This document shows, piece by piece, positions 9,880 to 18,970 of a stretch of DNA of 64,000 bases. The notes beneath the pieces are model-generated. The model was not told where the DNA came from and did no database searches. It worked only from the letters and a program-made list of their open reading frames with translations. Within the stretch, counting starts at the first letter, position 1. Every line of letters begins with the position of its first letter. Source of the DNA: Petasospora fabianii (taxonomy: Eukaryota > Ascomycota > Saccharomycetes > Phaffomycetales > Wickerhamomycetaceae); contig CP048719.1 in NCBI GenBank assembly GCA_022641835.1, positions 186,001 to 250,000 of the forward strand, in the 5' to 3' direction. The translations under genes and the position numbers were made by a program.

Positions 9880-11578
9880 ATGCTCGTACAGCCCAGGTCG
9901 TTACTGCTTTCCTTCCTCTCGGTCGTTCTCGTATGTCCAGCATTTCCCCCCTCATCGTCATTGGCAAGACAAGACTAACACCATACGCACACAGAACCAC
10001 ATCCCACCCACTGCATGGCTCGTGATAGACTTCATATTTGATATCTCTACATTTTGGATTCGCAAGCTTTTCGAGTTCTGGAACAGGAAGAGCCCGACGT
10101 CCATAGCCAAGCAGAAGCTGCTCACGGCAGAGACTTACGAAGAATGGCTGGCTGGGGCATACTACCTTGATAGACTCACCGGGTCAGATTTGTGGAGGCA
10201 TAACTTCAGCAGCACGAAGTACGACTATCGACTTATATCTGAACGACTGAAGGAGTTGAAAGATGCGAGAGAAAATGACGATGTTGAACAGTTGCTTAAA
10301 CTGTTTAGGACGGGTGGCTTTTTGAGAAGCTTTGGTGGTATAGCTGGAAGGGAGTTATACAATCGTTCGTATGCCGGTACGAAGATGCTCATTGAAGATT
10401 ATATCTCAGAAGTACTGCACTGTCTCCATTATCTGGATCAGGCACCCTTCAGTCAGCATCAACTAACCTCAAACCAGCTAAAGCTCGACTTCTTCCACGA
10501 TTCCAGACAGGCATTCGGTTCTACTGCTTTAATCCTACAAGGAGGTTCATTGTTTGGATTATGTCATCTGGGTGTCGTCAAGGGTATGTACTTCAAGGGC
10601 CTGCTACCGAGAATCATCTCGGGTAGCGCTGTTGGGGCCGTTGTTGCATCCCTCATTTGTACTCTGACAAACGAAGAACTTGCAGAGACACTCATGAACA
10701 TTCCTGAATCACTTTCGCAGATTGATAGACTCAACACCGACGTTGATGAGCGCTATGGATCCGTTATTGAAAACGTCGTCAGCAAAGGTTACTCACAGGA
10801 CATACTTGTGTTTATGAAGTATGTCAAGGATCACATCGGAGACCTGACATTCGAAGAGGCATACCTCCAAACCAAGAAGATTCTCAACATCATTGTGCAT
10901 CCGACGGACAGATCAATCCCATCTTTGCTGAACTACGTGACTGCTCCAAACGTTGTAATCTGGTCCGCTATCTACGCATCCATCGGTACCGGTGTCCTCT
11001 CCGACAATGTTTCGCTCTACATCAAGGACCTCACGAATCGGGTCATTCCAATGAAGGCATCCTCTTCTCCTGATTGTGTATTCTTGACTCCACAGAAAGC
11101 TAACGAGAGACATAACGCCGAAAGTCCATACACACGAGTCACCGAGCTTTTCAATGTCAACAATTTTGTCATCTCACTTGCCAGACCATACCTTGCCCCA
11201 CTCATCGTCAATGACATCAAACACAAGACCGGATGGAAGGTCAAGAGAGTGCTCCAGCGCCTATTGGGTCTTGAACTGCAACATCGTGTCGAACTTATGG
11301 ATCGTACAGGTATGCTATTCTCTTTTGTGAAACGACTTGCTGTTGATGAAAAGGCACCAAAGAACGGTAGTGAAGTCACAATCGTGCCAGAGTTGAGGAC
11401 ACTTGTCAGGGACTTCGGCCGGGTGTTCGATGTTCATCGAACACATGAGAACATCCCATATTGGATACTGGTAGGTGAGAGGAGTGTTTGGCCCGTGTTA
11501 CCTATATTATGGACGCGGTGTGCGGTCGAGTTTACGTTAGATGATTTGTTTAATAAGAAGAAGAGAAGACATGTGTAA
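9880..11578 (+). CDS. TGL3: Tgl3-type patatin triacylglycerol lipase, apparently without its catalytic serine (spliced: 9880-9930, 9995-11578)
   Basis: The spliced product is 544 residues. The main frame has no ATG at its beginning, only GTG at 10022. An intron with GTATGT (9931), GACTAAC (9973-9979) and CAG (9992-9994) joins an upstream exon, giving ...VVL-NHIPPTAW..., which aligns with the S. cerevisiae Tgl3 N-terminus (ATLDHIPPFVW). The patatin region (about 195-235) keeps the oxyanion-hole glycines (LQGGSLFG). However, the GxSxG motif reads GSAVG: residue 229, codon GCT at 10628-10630, is Ala where Tgl3 has the catalytic Ser (GSSMG). The HX4D acyltransferase motif reads KGYSQD, with Lys281 replacing His. 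The rest is well conserved, including ESPYTR and ELFNVNNF. Known Tgl3 acts on lipid droplets, degrading triacylglycerol, and stabilises other Tgl proteins. Convergent with ELP6, as in S. cerevisiae. Confidence 0.88.
9931..9994 (+). other. TGL3: Spliceosomal intron of TGL3 (64 bases)
   Basis: The donor is GTATGT, the branch site GACTAAC at 9973-9979, and the acceptor CACACAG ending at 9994. Splicing keeps frame exactly between codon 17 and codon 18 and restores a conserved N-terminus, which strongly supports it. Confidence 0.82.
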
Positions 11579-11601
11579 TGACATTAATGAAATGAGATAA
11601 G

Positions 11602-12384
11602 TTAACGGAAGAAGAGCTTTGTGGTTTGATCACGAGACACCAAGAAAAGATACTCCTTCTCAGTCACCTGTAAGGACTTGAATGGGATTGCTCCACGAGA
11701 TATCGTGAGCGTTCCAGTGACGTCCTTTGCACGACCCGTATCGAGCGGACGTAATGCGATGTTCAGCTTGGACATGTGAGCCAACCGGTTGAGGAACTCA
11801 TTCATCTTGAACTCAGGAAGCTTTTCATTGGCAACCTTGAGAGTGTAGAGTTCCGGGTCTGCTGCAGTAATGATAAATAGTGATGTAGATGCCCTGCATA
11901 GTACTGCAATCTGGTCAAGGAGTTGTGTGGCATTGATGGGCGTAGCGGCGAGCAGGACCTCGATTCCTTCGATAATAAGCACTTTGTGGTTTCTCTTGAA
12001 TGACTTGATTTGTGTGACAATTCCCTCAACTGTCTTCTCTAACGATGCTGGGCTCGATATCTTGGAGAAGAGGTCAGAGAACAGATCGATGAAGTGGAAC
12101 CCTTCACCGGTCTCAACACCGGCCTTCCTGAGGTCCTTCTCGAAGAACTTCTCATTGTGAAGAAACGATATCAAGACAGTATCAGCCACTACATTGGACC
12201 TTCTAGAGGGCTGATCATGGTTGAGATGACATGTACCATAGAGAGCGTTCTCCACTAGGGAGTTGATCAGCCAGCTGGGCGATGTGCCTTGAGTGTGTGT
12301 GACGACACCCAGCAGACGCTCATTCAGTTGCGGAATGATTGAATTGTCGTGGAAGAATGTGAGGTCCTGTTTCTGTGTGGTCAT
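11602..12384 (-). CDS. ELP6: Elongator complex subunit Elp6
   Basis: The 260-residue RecA-like protein matches Elp6 along its length. It has the N-terminal QDLTFFHDNS, the central WLINSLVENALYGTC, and the C-terminal motif TGRAKDVTGTLTISRGAIP with the ending TKLFFR (TKLFYR in S. cerevisiae). Elp6 forms the Elp456 hexameric ring that binds tRNA and supports the Elongator reaction that modifies wobble uridine (mcm5/ncm5). The gene is convergent with TGL3, with a gap of only 23 bases. TGL3 and ELP6 are also convergent neighbours in S. cerevisiae. On the other side it shares a 185-base divergent promoter with ZUO1. Confidence 0.93.
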   Translation of the reverse strand: MTTQKQDLTFFHDNSIIPQLNERLLGVVTHTQGTSPSWLINSLVENALYGTCHLNHDQPSRRSNVVADTVLISFLHNEKFFEKDLRKAGVETGEGFHFIDLFSDLFSKISSPASLEKTVEGIVTQIKSFKRNHKVLIIEGIEVLLAATPINATQLLDQIAVLCRASTSLFIITAADPELYTLKVANEKLPEFKMNEFLNRLAHMSKLNIALRPLDTGRAKDVTGTLTISRGAIPFKSLQVTEKEYLFLVSRDQTTKLFFR

Positions 12385-12500
12385 CTAGCGTGTGTATGGT
12401 CTAAATTTGTGTGTATGTTAAACACAAACTGGGTAGAAGCTGTCACAAGAAGTGTCTCCATCGCCCTCACCGTCTGTTCGCGAAAAGTTGATGGAGGAAC

Positions 12501-12510
12501 AAAAATTTTC
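12501..12510 (+). promoter_or_regulatory. RRPE-like element upstream of ZUO1
   Basis: AAAAATTTTC lies 60 bases before the ZUO1 ATG and matches the ribosomal-RNA-processing element found upstream of yeast ribosome-biogenesis and translation genes. The match is short, so confidence is limited. Confidence 0.35.
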
Positions 12511-12569
12511 CAGTACTGAGGGTACTATACTATCTTCACCAAAGATCAAGAAAAGCAACCCACCATAAA

Positions 12570-13859
12570 ATGTCCCTTCCATCCCTCCCAACCAACTTTG
12601 GTTCTGAGAACTTCAAGGCTCACGCAAAGTACACTGCCCCAGTGCGCCGCCCAGTCGAGCCAGTCGGCCGCTACTTCCTCGCCCATGCCTCCCGTGCTCT
12701 CAGAGGCCACACCTGGTCTGAGTACGAGAAGATCGAGGCCGAGAAGAACGTCTCTGTCGTCAGCGAGGCCGACGAGGATGCTGATCTTGGTGACGAGCAG
12801 CAGTCTGAGGAGCTTCTCTCCCACGACCCACGTGACTGGAAGACTGCTGACCTCTACGCCGTGATGGGTATCTCTCATCTCAGATACAAGGCCACCCCTG
12901 ACCAGATCAGACGTGCCCACAGAAAGCAGATTCTCAACCACCACCCAGATAAGAAGGGTGAGAACAACCTTCACGCCGACGGTTTCTTCAAGATCATCCA
13001 GAAGGCTGTCGAGACCTTGCAGGACCCTGTCAAGCGTCAGCAGTACGACTCTGTTGATGAGAACGCTGATGTTGCCCCACCAGCTCCAAAGTCCAAGTAT
13101 GACTTCTTCGAGGCCTGGGGTCCATTCTTCGAGGCTGAAGGTCGTTTCTCCAAGAAGCAGCCAGTCCCATCCCTCGGTACCATTGAGTCTACCAAGGCTG
13201 AGGTTGAGACCTTCTACGACTTCTTCTACAAGTTTGACTCCTGGAGAACCTTTGAGTTCTTGGATGAAGATGTTCCAGATGACTCCTCCAACAGAGACCA
13301 CAAGAGATACGTTGAGCGTAAGAACATTGCTGCTAGAAAGAAAAGAAAAACTGAGGACAACAAGCGTCTCTTGGACCTCGTTGCCCGTGCTTTCAAGGAG
13401 GATCCACGTATGAAGCTCTTCAAGGAGGCTGAGAAGAAGGAGAAGGAGCGTCTTAAGTGGGAGCGTGAGGCTGGTGCCCGTGCTGAGGCCGAGGCCAAGG
13501 CTAAGAAGGAGGCCGAGGAGGCTGCTGCTAAGAAGGCTGCTGAGGAGGCCGCTGCCAACGCTAAAGCTGATGCTAAGAAAGCCAAGGAGGCCGCCAAGTC
13601 TGCTAAGAAGAAGAACAAAAGAGCCATCAGAGGTGCTGCTAAGGACAACGACTACTTTGGTGATGCTTCCCAGGCTGAGGCCATCGATTCTGACATTGGT
13701 CTCTTGATCGAGTCCTTCGATGATATGCAATTGCAGGACGTTGCCACCAAGGTTACCGGTGCTGACGCTGCTACTGCTAAGGCTGCTATTGAGGCTGCTG
13801 CTAAGGAGATTACCGGTGCTGGTAAGCTCCCAGCTTCCGTCTTGAAGTACTTTGTTTAA
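12570..13859 (+). CDS. ZUO1: Zuotin, ribosome-associated Hsp40 (J protein)
   Basis: The 429-residue product has an N-terminal segment, a J domain (about residues 95-165) with the HPD tripeptide in LNHHPDKKG, a zuotin homology region, a highly charged Lys/Glu/Ala-rich middle that binds the ribosome (about 270-360), and a C-terminal helical bundle ending LPASVLKYFV. Zuo1 pairs with Ssz1 to form the ribosome-associated complex, which stimulates Ssb chaperones at the exit tunnel. Length is close to the S. cerevisiae protein (433). Codon use is strongly biased (GCC, AAG, GAG, CGT), as expected for an abundant protein. That bias also leaves a stop-free antisense frame, which I reject. Confidence 0.95.
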   Translation: MSLPSLPTNFGSENFKAHAKYTAPVRRPVEPVGRYFLAHASRALRGHTWSEYEKIEAEKNVSVVSEADEDADLGDEQQSEELLSHDPRDWKTADLYAVMGISHLRYKATPDQIRRAHRKQILNHHPDKKGENNLHADGFFKIIQKAVETLQDPVKRQQYDSVDENADVAPPAPKSKYDFFEAWGPFFEAEGRFSKKQPVPSLGTIESTKAEVETFYDFFYKFDSWRTFEFLDEDVPDDSSNRDHKRYVERKNIAARKKRKTEDNKRLLDLVARAFKEDPRMKLFKEAEKKEKERLKWEREAGARAEAEAKAKKEAEEAAAKKAAEEAAANAKADAKKAKEAAKSAKKKNKRAIRGAAKDNDYFGDASQAEAIDSDIGLLIESFDDMQLQDVATKVTGADAATAKAAIEAAAKEITGAGKLPASVLKYFV

Positions 13860-14694
13860 GGTTAGAAGACCACACGGCACGAAATAGAAAGGCATCCTGT
13901 CGGTCACATAATGGGTCGTTTCAACTCATATGTAGTCATTAGGTAATCAGTCAGTGCTTTACTTCTGACCCTAAACGCGCGAAAGTGATTTTCTGAATAA
14001 CTGTGGCTTCATCAGTGCTAGTATGCTAGCATCCACTGGTCGCAAGACGGAGGATAGCACCGCAGCATATCTTCCATCTTTCTGTAACAATATACACCTA
14101 AAATGACGCGCTTCATACTTACTTAAGCAGCTGGAGAAGAACATAATCTAGTGCTACATTTCCGTTCTGTAAGGCCCTATCGCGGGGAAATCAAAGGCAT
14201 TGCCATATCTAGCGCCTTTGTGCTCGCTGTACAAGTCCCCTGCCAAGACTGACCCACTGAATAACAGAGCCCACAAGGGTATCGTACGTTACCTCTGAAG
14301 TTTCAGATACTGTATAACTATCTTGAAAAGTTTTTTGTTTTTTCATAAAGCAACAAACATCTCAAAACGATAACACGGGCGATATGGCGAAAAGTGCTCC
14401 ACCACTGTGGAAATACCTAATGCTACCGGCGATAAATCTTCTCGGGCAATGGACGGACCATGCCGCATTGGGCACTTTATCCGAGAAACCGGACCGGACT
14501 TTTGACAGAAGAAGAGAAGACGCCGTTGACCTTTGATGTATTCAACAAGTTTTCCGAATACTTGCCTTCGATAGCATGAGCAGCGTGAAGTTTTGACAAG
14601 CTGCCACCCACAGAGCGTCTGGTATAAATTTGGTTAACTGGACGTAGTTGCTTTCCTTGCTTCATTCCCATTAGCACATCCACCGTCCGTCACC
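13860..14694. other. Intergenic: ZUO1 3' flank and YOR1 promoter
   Basis: An 835-base gap. Near its right end is TATAAAT (14623-14629), 66 bases before the YOR1 ATG. I looked for perfect Pdr1/Pdr3 sites (TCCGCGGA-type) and saw none. No RNA gene or extra coding region was recognised. Confidence 0.5.
14623..14629 (+). promoter_or_regulatory. TATA box of YOR1
   Basis: TATAAAT, 66 bases upstream of the YOR1 ATG at 14695. Confidence 0.5.
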
Positions 14695-17600
14695 ATGGGT
14701 TTCTTCACACGAAAGGAGCACTCAGAGAAGGATTCGGAACACCACACTGAGGGGATACCCTTGGAAAACGCCACAACCAAGTCATCCGGATCCCATTATG
14801 ACCCTGACTTTGCTAAACTCCAAAGCAAAATGCAAGTGAGGGAGGGAAACTGGATTCTCAAGCTGTTGACCGGGAAAAAACCACGTCCAATAGTCAAGAA
14901 TGATGAGATATATCCTTATCTCACCGCTAACTGGTTCTCCGTCCTCACATTCCAATGGACTTCAGACTTTATCAACCGGGGATACCTCAGAAGAATCGAA
15001 ACTGAGGATCTCTACCAACTCGGAGGGGACCTAAAGGTCGATGAGATGACCAAGAGGTTATTAGCTAACATTGAGAAGAGATCAGATAAGTGGGAACAAA
15101 CGCACCCCGGAAAACCTTGGGGCTTGTGGCTCCTATTCCTCGCTCTTTCTGATACTTACAAGCAGAGATTTTGGTACGTGGGTGCCACGAACAAGGTTAT
15201 CGCAGATGTATCCCAGGTTTGCACACCACTTCTTGTGAGAGCACTTGTCAAGTACATTCAAAGGAAACCGACACATGATCCAGGTGTTGGTCATGCCATT
15301 GGTTACGCTATTGGTATTGCTGTAATGCAGATGGTCTCGGCGCTGGCTATTGCTGCGTTCTTCCACACATCTATGGTGACCGGTGCTCAAGTCAAGGCCA
15401 CATTGATGAACATCATATATGTCAAAAGCTTCAAGCTCAGTACAAAGGCACGTTTTGAGTTCCCAACAAGTAAAATCAGCTCCATGGTCATGACTGATCT
15501 GAACAGGATTGATATTGCTGTTGGTACTTTCCACTTTTTGTGGGCTTTCCCAATCTCTTTCGGTGTCGGTTTGGTGGTGCTCATCGTCTCCATTGGCTGG
15601 CCCGCTGTCATCGGTATCCTTGTCGTCTTGGCCTACATCGCAACTACATACTTCTTTAATAAGAAGTTGAAGGATCTCCGTAAGGCTTCTGTTCCATACG
15701 CAGACAAGCGTACTCGTGCGATCAATGAGATCGTCGATAGTCTAAAGATGATCAAGTTTTACTGTTGGGAGAAGCCATACTACACGATCGTTGAGAGCCA
15801 CAGGGTCAAGGAGAAGAAATTTGTCTTTTGGATTCAAATTCTCAGAGCTTTCCAAAACTCTGGCACTTCATCAATAACATATTTTGCTGCCATGGTCACA
15901 TTCCTCGTGATGATTTACGCTCCAAGCACAGGCGGTCACTTCTCATCATACAACATCTTCTCCTCCATCACATTGTTCAACATGCTCAGAATGCCACTTA
16001 ACCTGATTCCAATTGCCACAGCTCAAGCTATTGATGCTAGTATAGCACTCGAGTCTGTTGCCAAGTTCCTTCAGGTTGAGGAAGGTGAAGACACGCTTGA
16101 GAGGCATGCGATTGATGACTCCGAAGATGCTATCCACATTGAAAATGCCACGTTTGTTTGGGATCTCGAGGAGGATGAGTTCTCCAAGTCTGCAAAAGCT
16201 GAGGCTGTCAATGTCAAATCTAACACAACTGTCAAACTAAGACCCGTCACATCCGACACCATCGATGAAATCAGCGCTGGTGATGATGATGATGAGGAGG
16301 AGGAGGAGGAGGATCTGAGCTTCCCAGGGTTGAAAAACATAAGCCTGGACATTCACAGAGGTGAGCTTGTCATTGTCACAGGATCCATCGGTACTGGTAA
16401 GACATCCCTGCTGAACGCCATTGAGGGTTCCATGAGAAAAGACTCAGGCCGCTCCAGCATCTATGGTTCTTTGACCTTCTGCTCTTATCCATGGATCCAG
16501 AACGCTACAATCCGCTCCAATATCACATTCGGTCGTCCTTACAATAGCCGCAAATACAATGAGGTTGTCCGTGCTTGCTCCTTAGATGTGGACCTCAGTG
16601 TCCTTCCAAATGGTGACATGACAGAGGTCGGAGAGCGTGGTATTACCTTGTCTGGTGGTCAAAAGGCAAGAATCAATTTAGCCAGAGCAGTGTATGCTGA
16701 TAGAGATATCATTTTGCTTGATGATGTTCTCAGTGCTGTTGATGCCAGAGTCGGTAAGCATATAATGGAGCAGTGTATATGTGGTTTGCTCGCTGGTAAG
16801 ACTAGGGTTCTTGCTACTCACCAGTTGTCCTTGATTGATGCTGCTGATAGAGTCATCATTCTGGATGGTTCTGGCTCTTTGGACATTGGTACTGAGGCAG
16901 AGCTTTTGAAGAGGTCTAAAGAGTTCAAGAGTTTGATGGAGTTCAGCAAAGACATTGAAGAAGATGAAGAGACTAACGGGGAGCCTCTTGAGGATGCCAT
17001 TGCCCTCGATGAGAAGGCACTCGAGAAGCAACTCACTCATCTCACAAAGACCGAGACTTCAGGCGCTAATAACAATGAAGGTGACTTCGACTCAAACAAG
17101 CAGTCTGAAGAGCAGAGAAAGACCGGATCGATTGGATTGATGGTTTACTGGCAGTACATGGCTGTTGGATCAGGACGGTGGGCCTTTCTTATCATTCCAC
17201 TCTTCTTGATAACTTTCGTGGTGAACGGTTTCTTGCAAGTGTTCTACTCAGTGTGGCTGTCCTTCTGGCTCAGTAACAAGTTTGACTTGACACAGGGAGC
17301 ATACACTGGTATCTTCTGTATGCTTGTCATTGTCGCTTTCCTCTCATATATTGTTCTCTACTGCATGATGGCTGGAATCAACAACAATGCAGGTCTGGAG
17401 CTGTTTAACATGGCTTGTTCAAAGCTCCTCAAGACTCCCATGTCATTCATGGACGTTACACCAGTGGGAAGGATTCTCAATAGATTTACTAAGGATGTGG
17501 ATACACTTGATAACGAGATGATTGAGCAGCTCAGACTTCTCCTTACGTCTGTCAATCTTGTCTGTGCCACTTTGATCTTGTGTATCATTTACATTCCTTG

Positions 17601-18912
17601 GTTTGCGCTTGCTATTCCATTTGCTGGTGTTCTCTACTACCTCATTTTTACCTACTACAAACCATCTGCTTTGGATATAAAGAGAATTGAGTCCACTAAC
17701 AGATCGTTCGTATTTTCCTTGTTCACTGAGACATTGTCTGGTATGAAGGTTATCAAATCCTATGACTCCCAGGAGAGATTCCAAGAGAGGTACAAAGTGC
17801 TCATTGACAACATGAACTCTGCCTATTACTTGACTTTTGCCAACCAGAGATGGTTGTCTATCAGATTGGATATCGTATCTGCCGCTTTGACTTTGTTTAT
17901 ATCCGTTATGTGTGCCTGCTCCGTGTTTGATGTTACTGCTTCAAGTGCTGGTCTTTTGGTGTCGTACATGGTTCAGACTTGTGCATTGATGTCTCTTCTT
18001 TTGAGAGCCTTGACTCAGGTGGAGAACAACTTTAACTCGGTTGAAAGACTACTTGAGTATGCCTATGACTTACCAGAAGAGGGACCATTTGAGAATGAGG
18101 CCAGCAAACCAGAGGCCAGCTGGCCACAACATGGCTCTATCCGTTTCGAGGACGTTTCCCTTGCTTACAGACCAGGTCTCCCACTTGTCTTGAAAAATGT
18201 CACATTTGATGTCAACGGTGCTGAAAAGATTGGTGTATGTGGAAGAACTGGTGCTGGTAAGAGTACCATCATGAATGCCCTGTTTCGTGTGAGTCCATTG
18301 GTCAGCGGTCGTATATGCATTGATGACGTTGATATTGGCCAACTGGGCTTAGATGATCTTAGATCCAAGCTGTCGATCATCCCACAGGATCCTGTCCTCT
18401 TCCATGGTACCATCAGACAAAATTTGGATCCATTCGGAAACGCTACTGATCAGCAACTGTGGGATGCTTTGAGAAGATCATGGCTTGTCGAAGAGGGTGC
18501 TTCGGGTCTTGGTTCATACACCCAGGGTGATAACATCAAGTTCTTACACAAGTTCCACTTAGACCAGCTTGTCGAAGATAACGGTGCTAACTTCTCTCTC
18601 GGTGAGCGTCAACTACTGGCACTTGCCCGAGCTTTGGTGCGTGACTCCAAGATCTTGATCATGGATGAGGCTACTTCAAGTGTTGACTATGAAACTGATG
18701 CTAAGATTCAAAGTACTATTGCCAACGAGTTCCGCCAATGTACCATTTTGTGCATTGCTCATAGGCTCAAAACTATCTTGAGCTACGACAGAATCCTGGT
18801 CTTGGACAAAGGTGAGGTCAAGGAGTTTGATACCCCAATCAACTTGTTCAAAATGGGTGGTATTTTCAGTGAAATGTGTGAGAGATCTGACATCACAGAG
18901 ACTGATTTTTGA
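14695..18912 (+). CDS. YOR1: ABCC-family multidrug transporter Yor1
   Basis: The 1405-residue product is arranged membrane domain - ATPase - membrane domain - ATPase, and lacks the extra N-terminal membrane domain of longer MRPs. ATPase 1: Walker A GSIGTGKTS (563-571), signature LSGGQ (652-656), and a Walker B ending LLDD, with Asp where an active site usually has Glu; this is the asymmetry typical of ABCC NBD1. ATPase 2: Walker A GRTGAGKST (1183-1191), variant signature FSLGERQ and canonical IMDEA. The N-terminal region (YPYLTANWFSVLTFQW) matches Yor1, which exports oligomycin and other organic anions from the plasma membrane and also flips phospholipids. A run of four Asp and six Glu precedes NBD1 (about residues 528-540). 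It is the next gene after ZUO1, as in the S. cerevisiae chromosome VII block. Confidence 0.9.
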   Translation: MGFFTRKEHSEKDSEHHTEGIPLENATTKSSGSHYDPDFAKLQSKMQVREGNWILKLLTGKKPRPIVKNDEIYPYLTANWFSVLTFQWTSDFINRGYLRRIETEDLYQLGGDLKVDEMTKRLLANIEKRSDKWEQTHPGKPWGLWLLFLALSDTYKQRFWYVGATNKVIADVSQVCTPLLVRALVKYIQRKPTHDPGVGHAIGYAIGIAVMQMVSALAIAAFFHTSMVTGAQVKATLMNIIYVKSFKLSTKARFEFPTSKISSMVMTDLNRIDIAVGTFHFLWAFPISFGVGLVVLIVSIGWPAVIGILVVLAYIATTYFFNKKLKDLRKASVPYADKRTRAINEIVDSLKMIKFYCWEKPYYTIVESHRVKEKKFVFWIQILRAFQNSGTSSITYFAAMVTFLVMIYAPSTGGHFSSYNIFSSITLFNMLRMPLNLIPIATAQAIDASIALESVAKFLQVEEGEDTLERHAIDDSEDAIHIENATFVWDLEEDEFSKSAKAEAVNVKSNTTVKLRPVTSDTIDEISAGDDDDEEEEEEDLSFPGLKNISLDIHRGELVIVTGSIGTGKTSLLNAIEGSMRKDSGRSSIYGSLTFCSYPWIQNATIRSNITFGRPYNSRKYNEVVRACSLDVDLSVLPNGDMTEVGERGITLSGGQKARINLARAVYADRDIILLDDVLSAVDARVGKHIMEQCICGLLAGKTRVLATHQLSLIDAADRVIILDGSGSLDIGTEAELLKRSKEFKSLMEFSKDIEEDEETNGEPLEDAIALDEKALEKQLTHLTKTETSGANNNEGDFDSNKQSEEQRKTGSIGLMVYWQYMAVGSGRWAFLIIPLFLITFVVNGFLQVFYSVWLSFWLSNKFDLTQGAYTGIFCMLVIVAFLSYIVLYCMMAGINNNAGLELFNMACSKLLKTPMSFMDVTPVGRILNRFTKDVDTLDNEMIEQLRLLLTSVNLVCATLILCIIYIPWFALAIPFAGVLYYLIFTYYKPSALDIKRIESTNRSFVFSLFTETLSGMKVIKSYDSQERFQERYKVLIDNMNSAYYLTFANQRWLSIRLDIVSAALTLFISVMCACSVFDVTASSAGLLVSYMVQTCALMSLLLRALTQVENNFNSVERLLEYAYDLPEEGPFENEASKPEASWPQHGSIRFEDVSLAYRPGLPLVLKNVTFDVNGAEKIGVCGRTGAGKSTIMNALFRVSPLVSGRICIDDVDIGQLGLDDLRSKLSIIPQDPVLFHGTIRQNLDPFGNATDQQLWDALRRSWLVEEGASGLGSYTQGDNIKFLHKFHLDQLVEDNGANFSLGERQLLALARALVRDSKILIMDEATSSVDYETDAKIQSTIANEFRQCTILCIAHRLKTILSYDRILVLDKGEVKEFDTPINLFKMGGIFSEMCERSDITETDF

Positions 18913-18970
18913 GTAGACAAAGCAAGTGTCTTAATGGATAATCAATAACCGTAAATGTAGTCTATAGAGC

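Noticed and set aside
10022-10024. GTG start for TGL3
   Set aside because: Nuclear yeast genes rarely start at GTG, and a spliced upstream ATG exon restores the conserved N-terminus.
12546-13907. 453-codon antisense frame covering all of ZUO1
   Set aside because: It is a shadow of strongly biased ZUO1 codons (AAG, GAG, GCC and CTC read backwards give no stops). The product is a Leu/Ser/Val-rich string with no domain, while ZUO1 on the other strand has the full J-protein architecture.
16402-16416. Alternative CTG decoding (CUG-Ser or CUG-Ala)
   Set aside because: CTG codons fall on leucines conserved after Walker A (SLLN in YOR1) and at other hydrophobic core positions, so the standard code fits.
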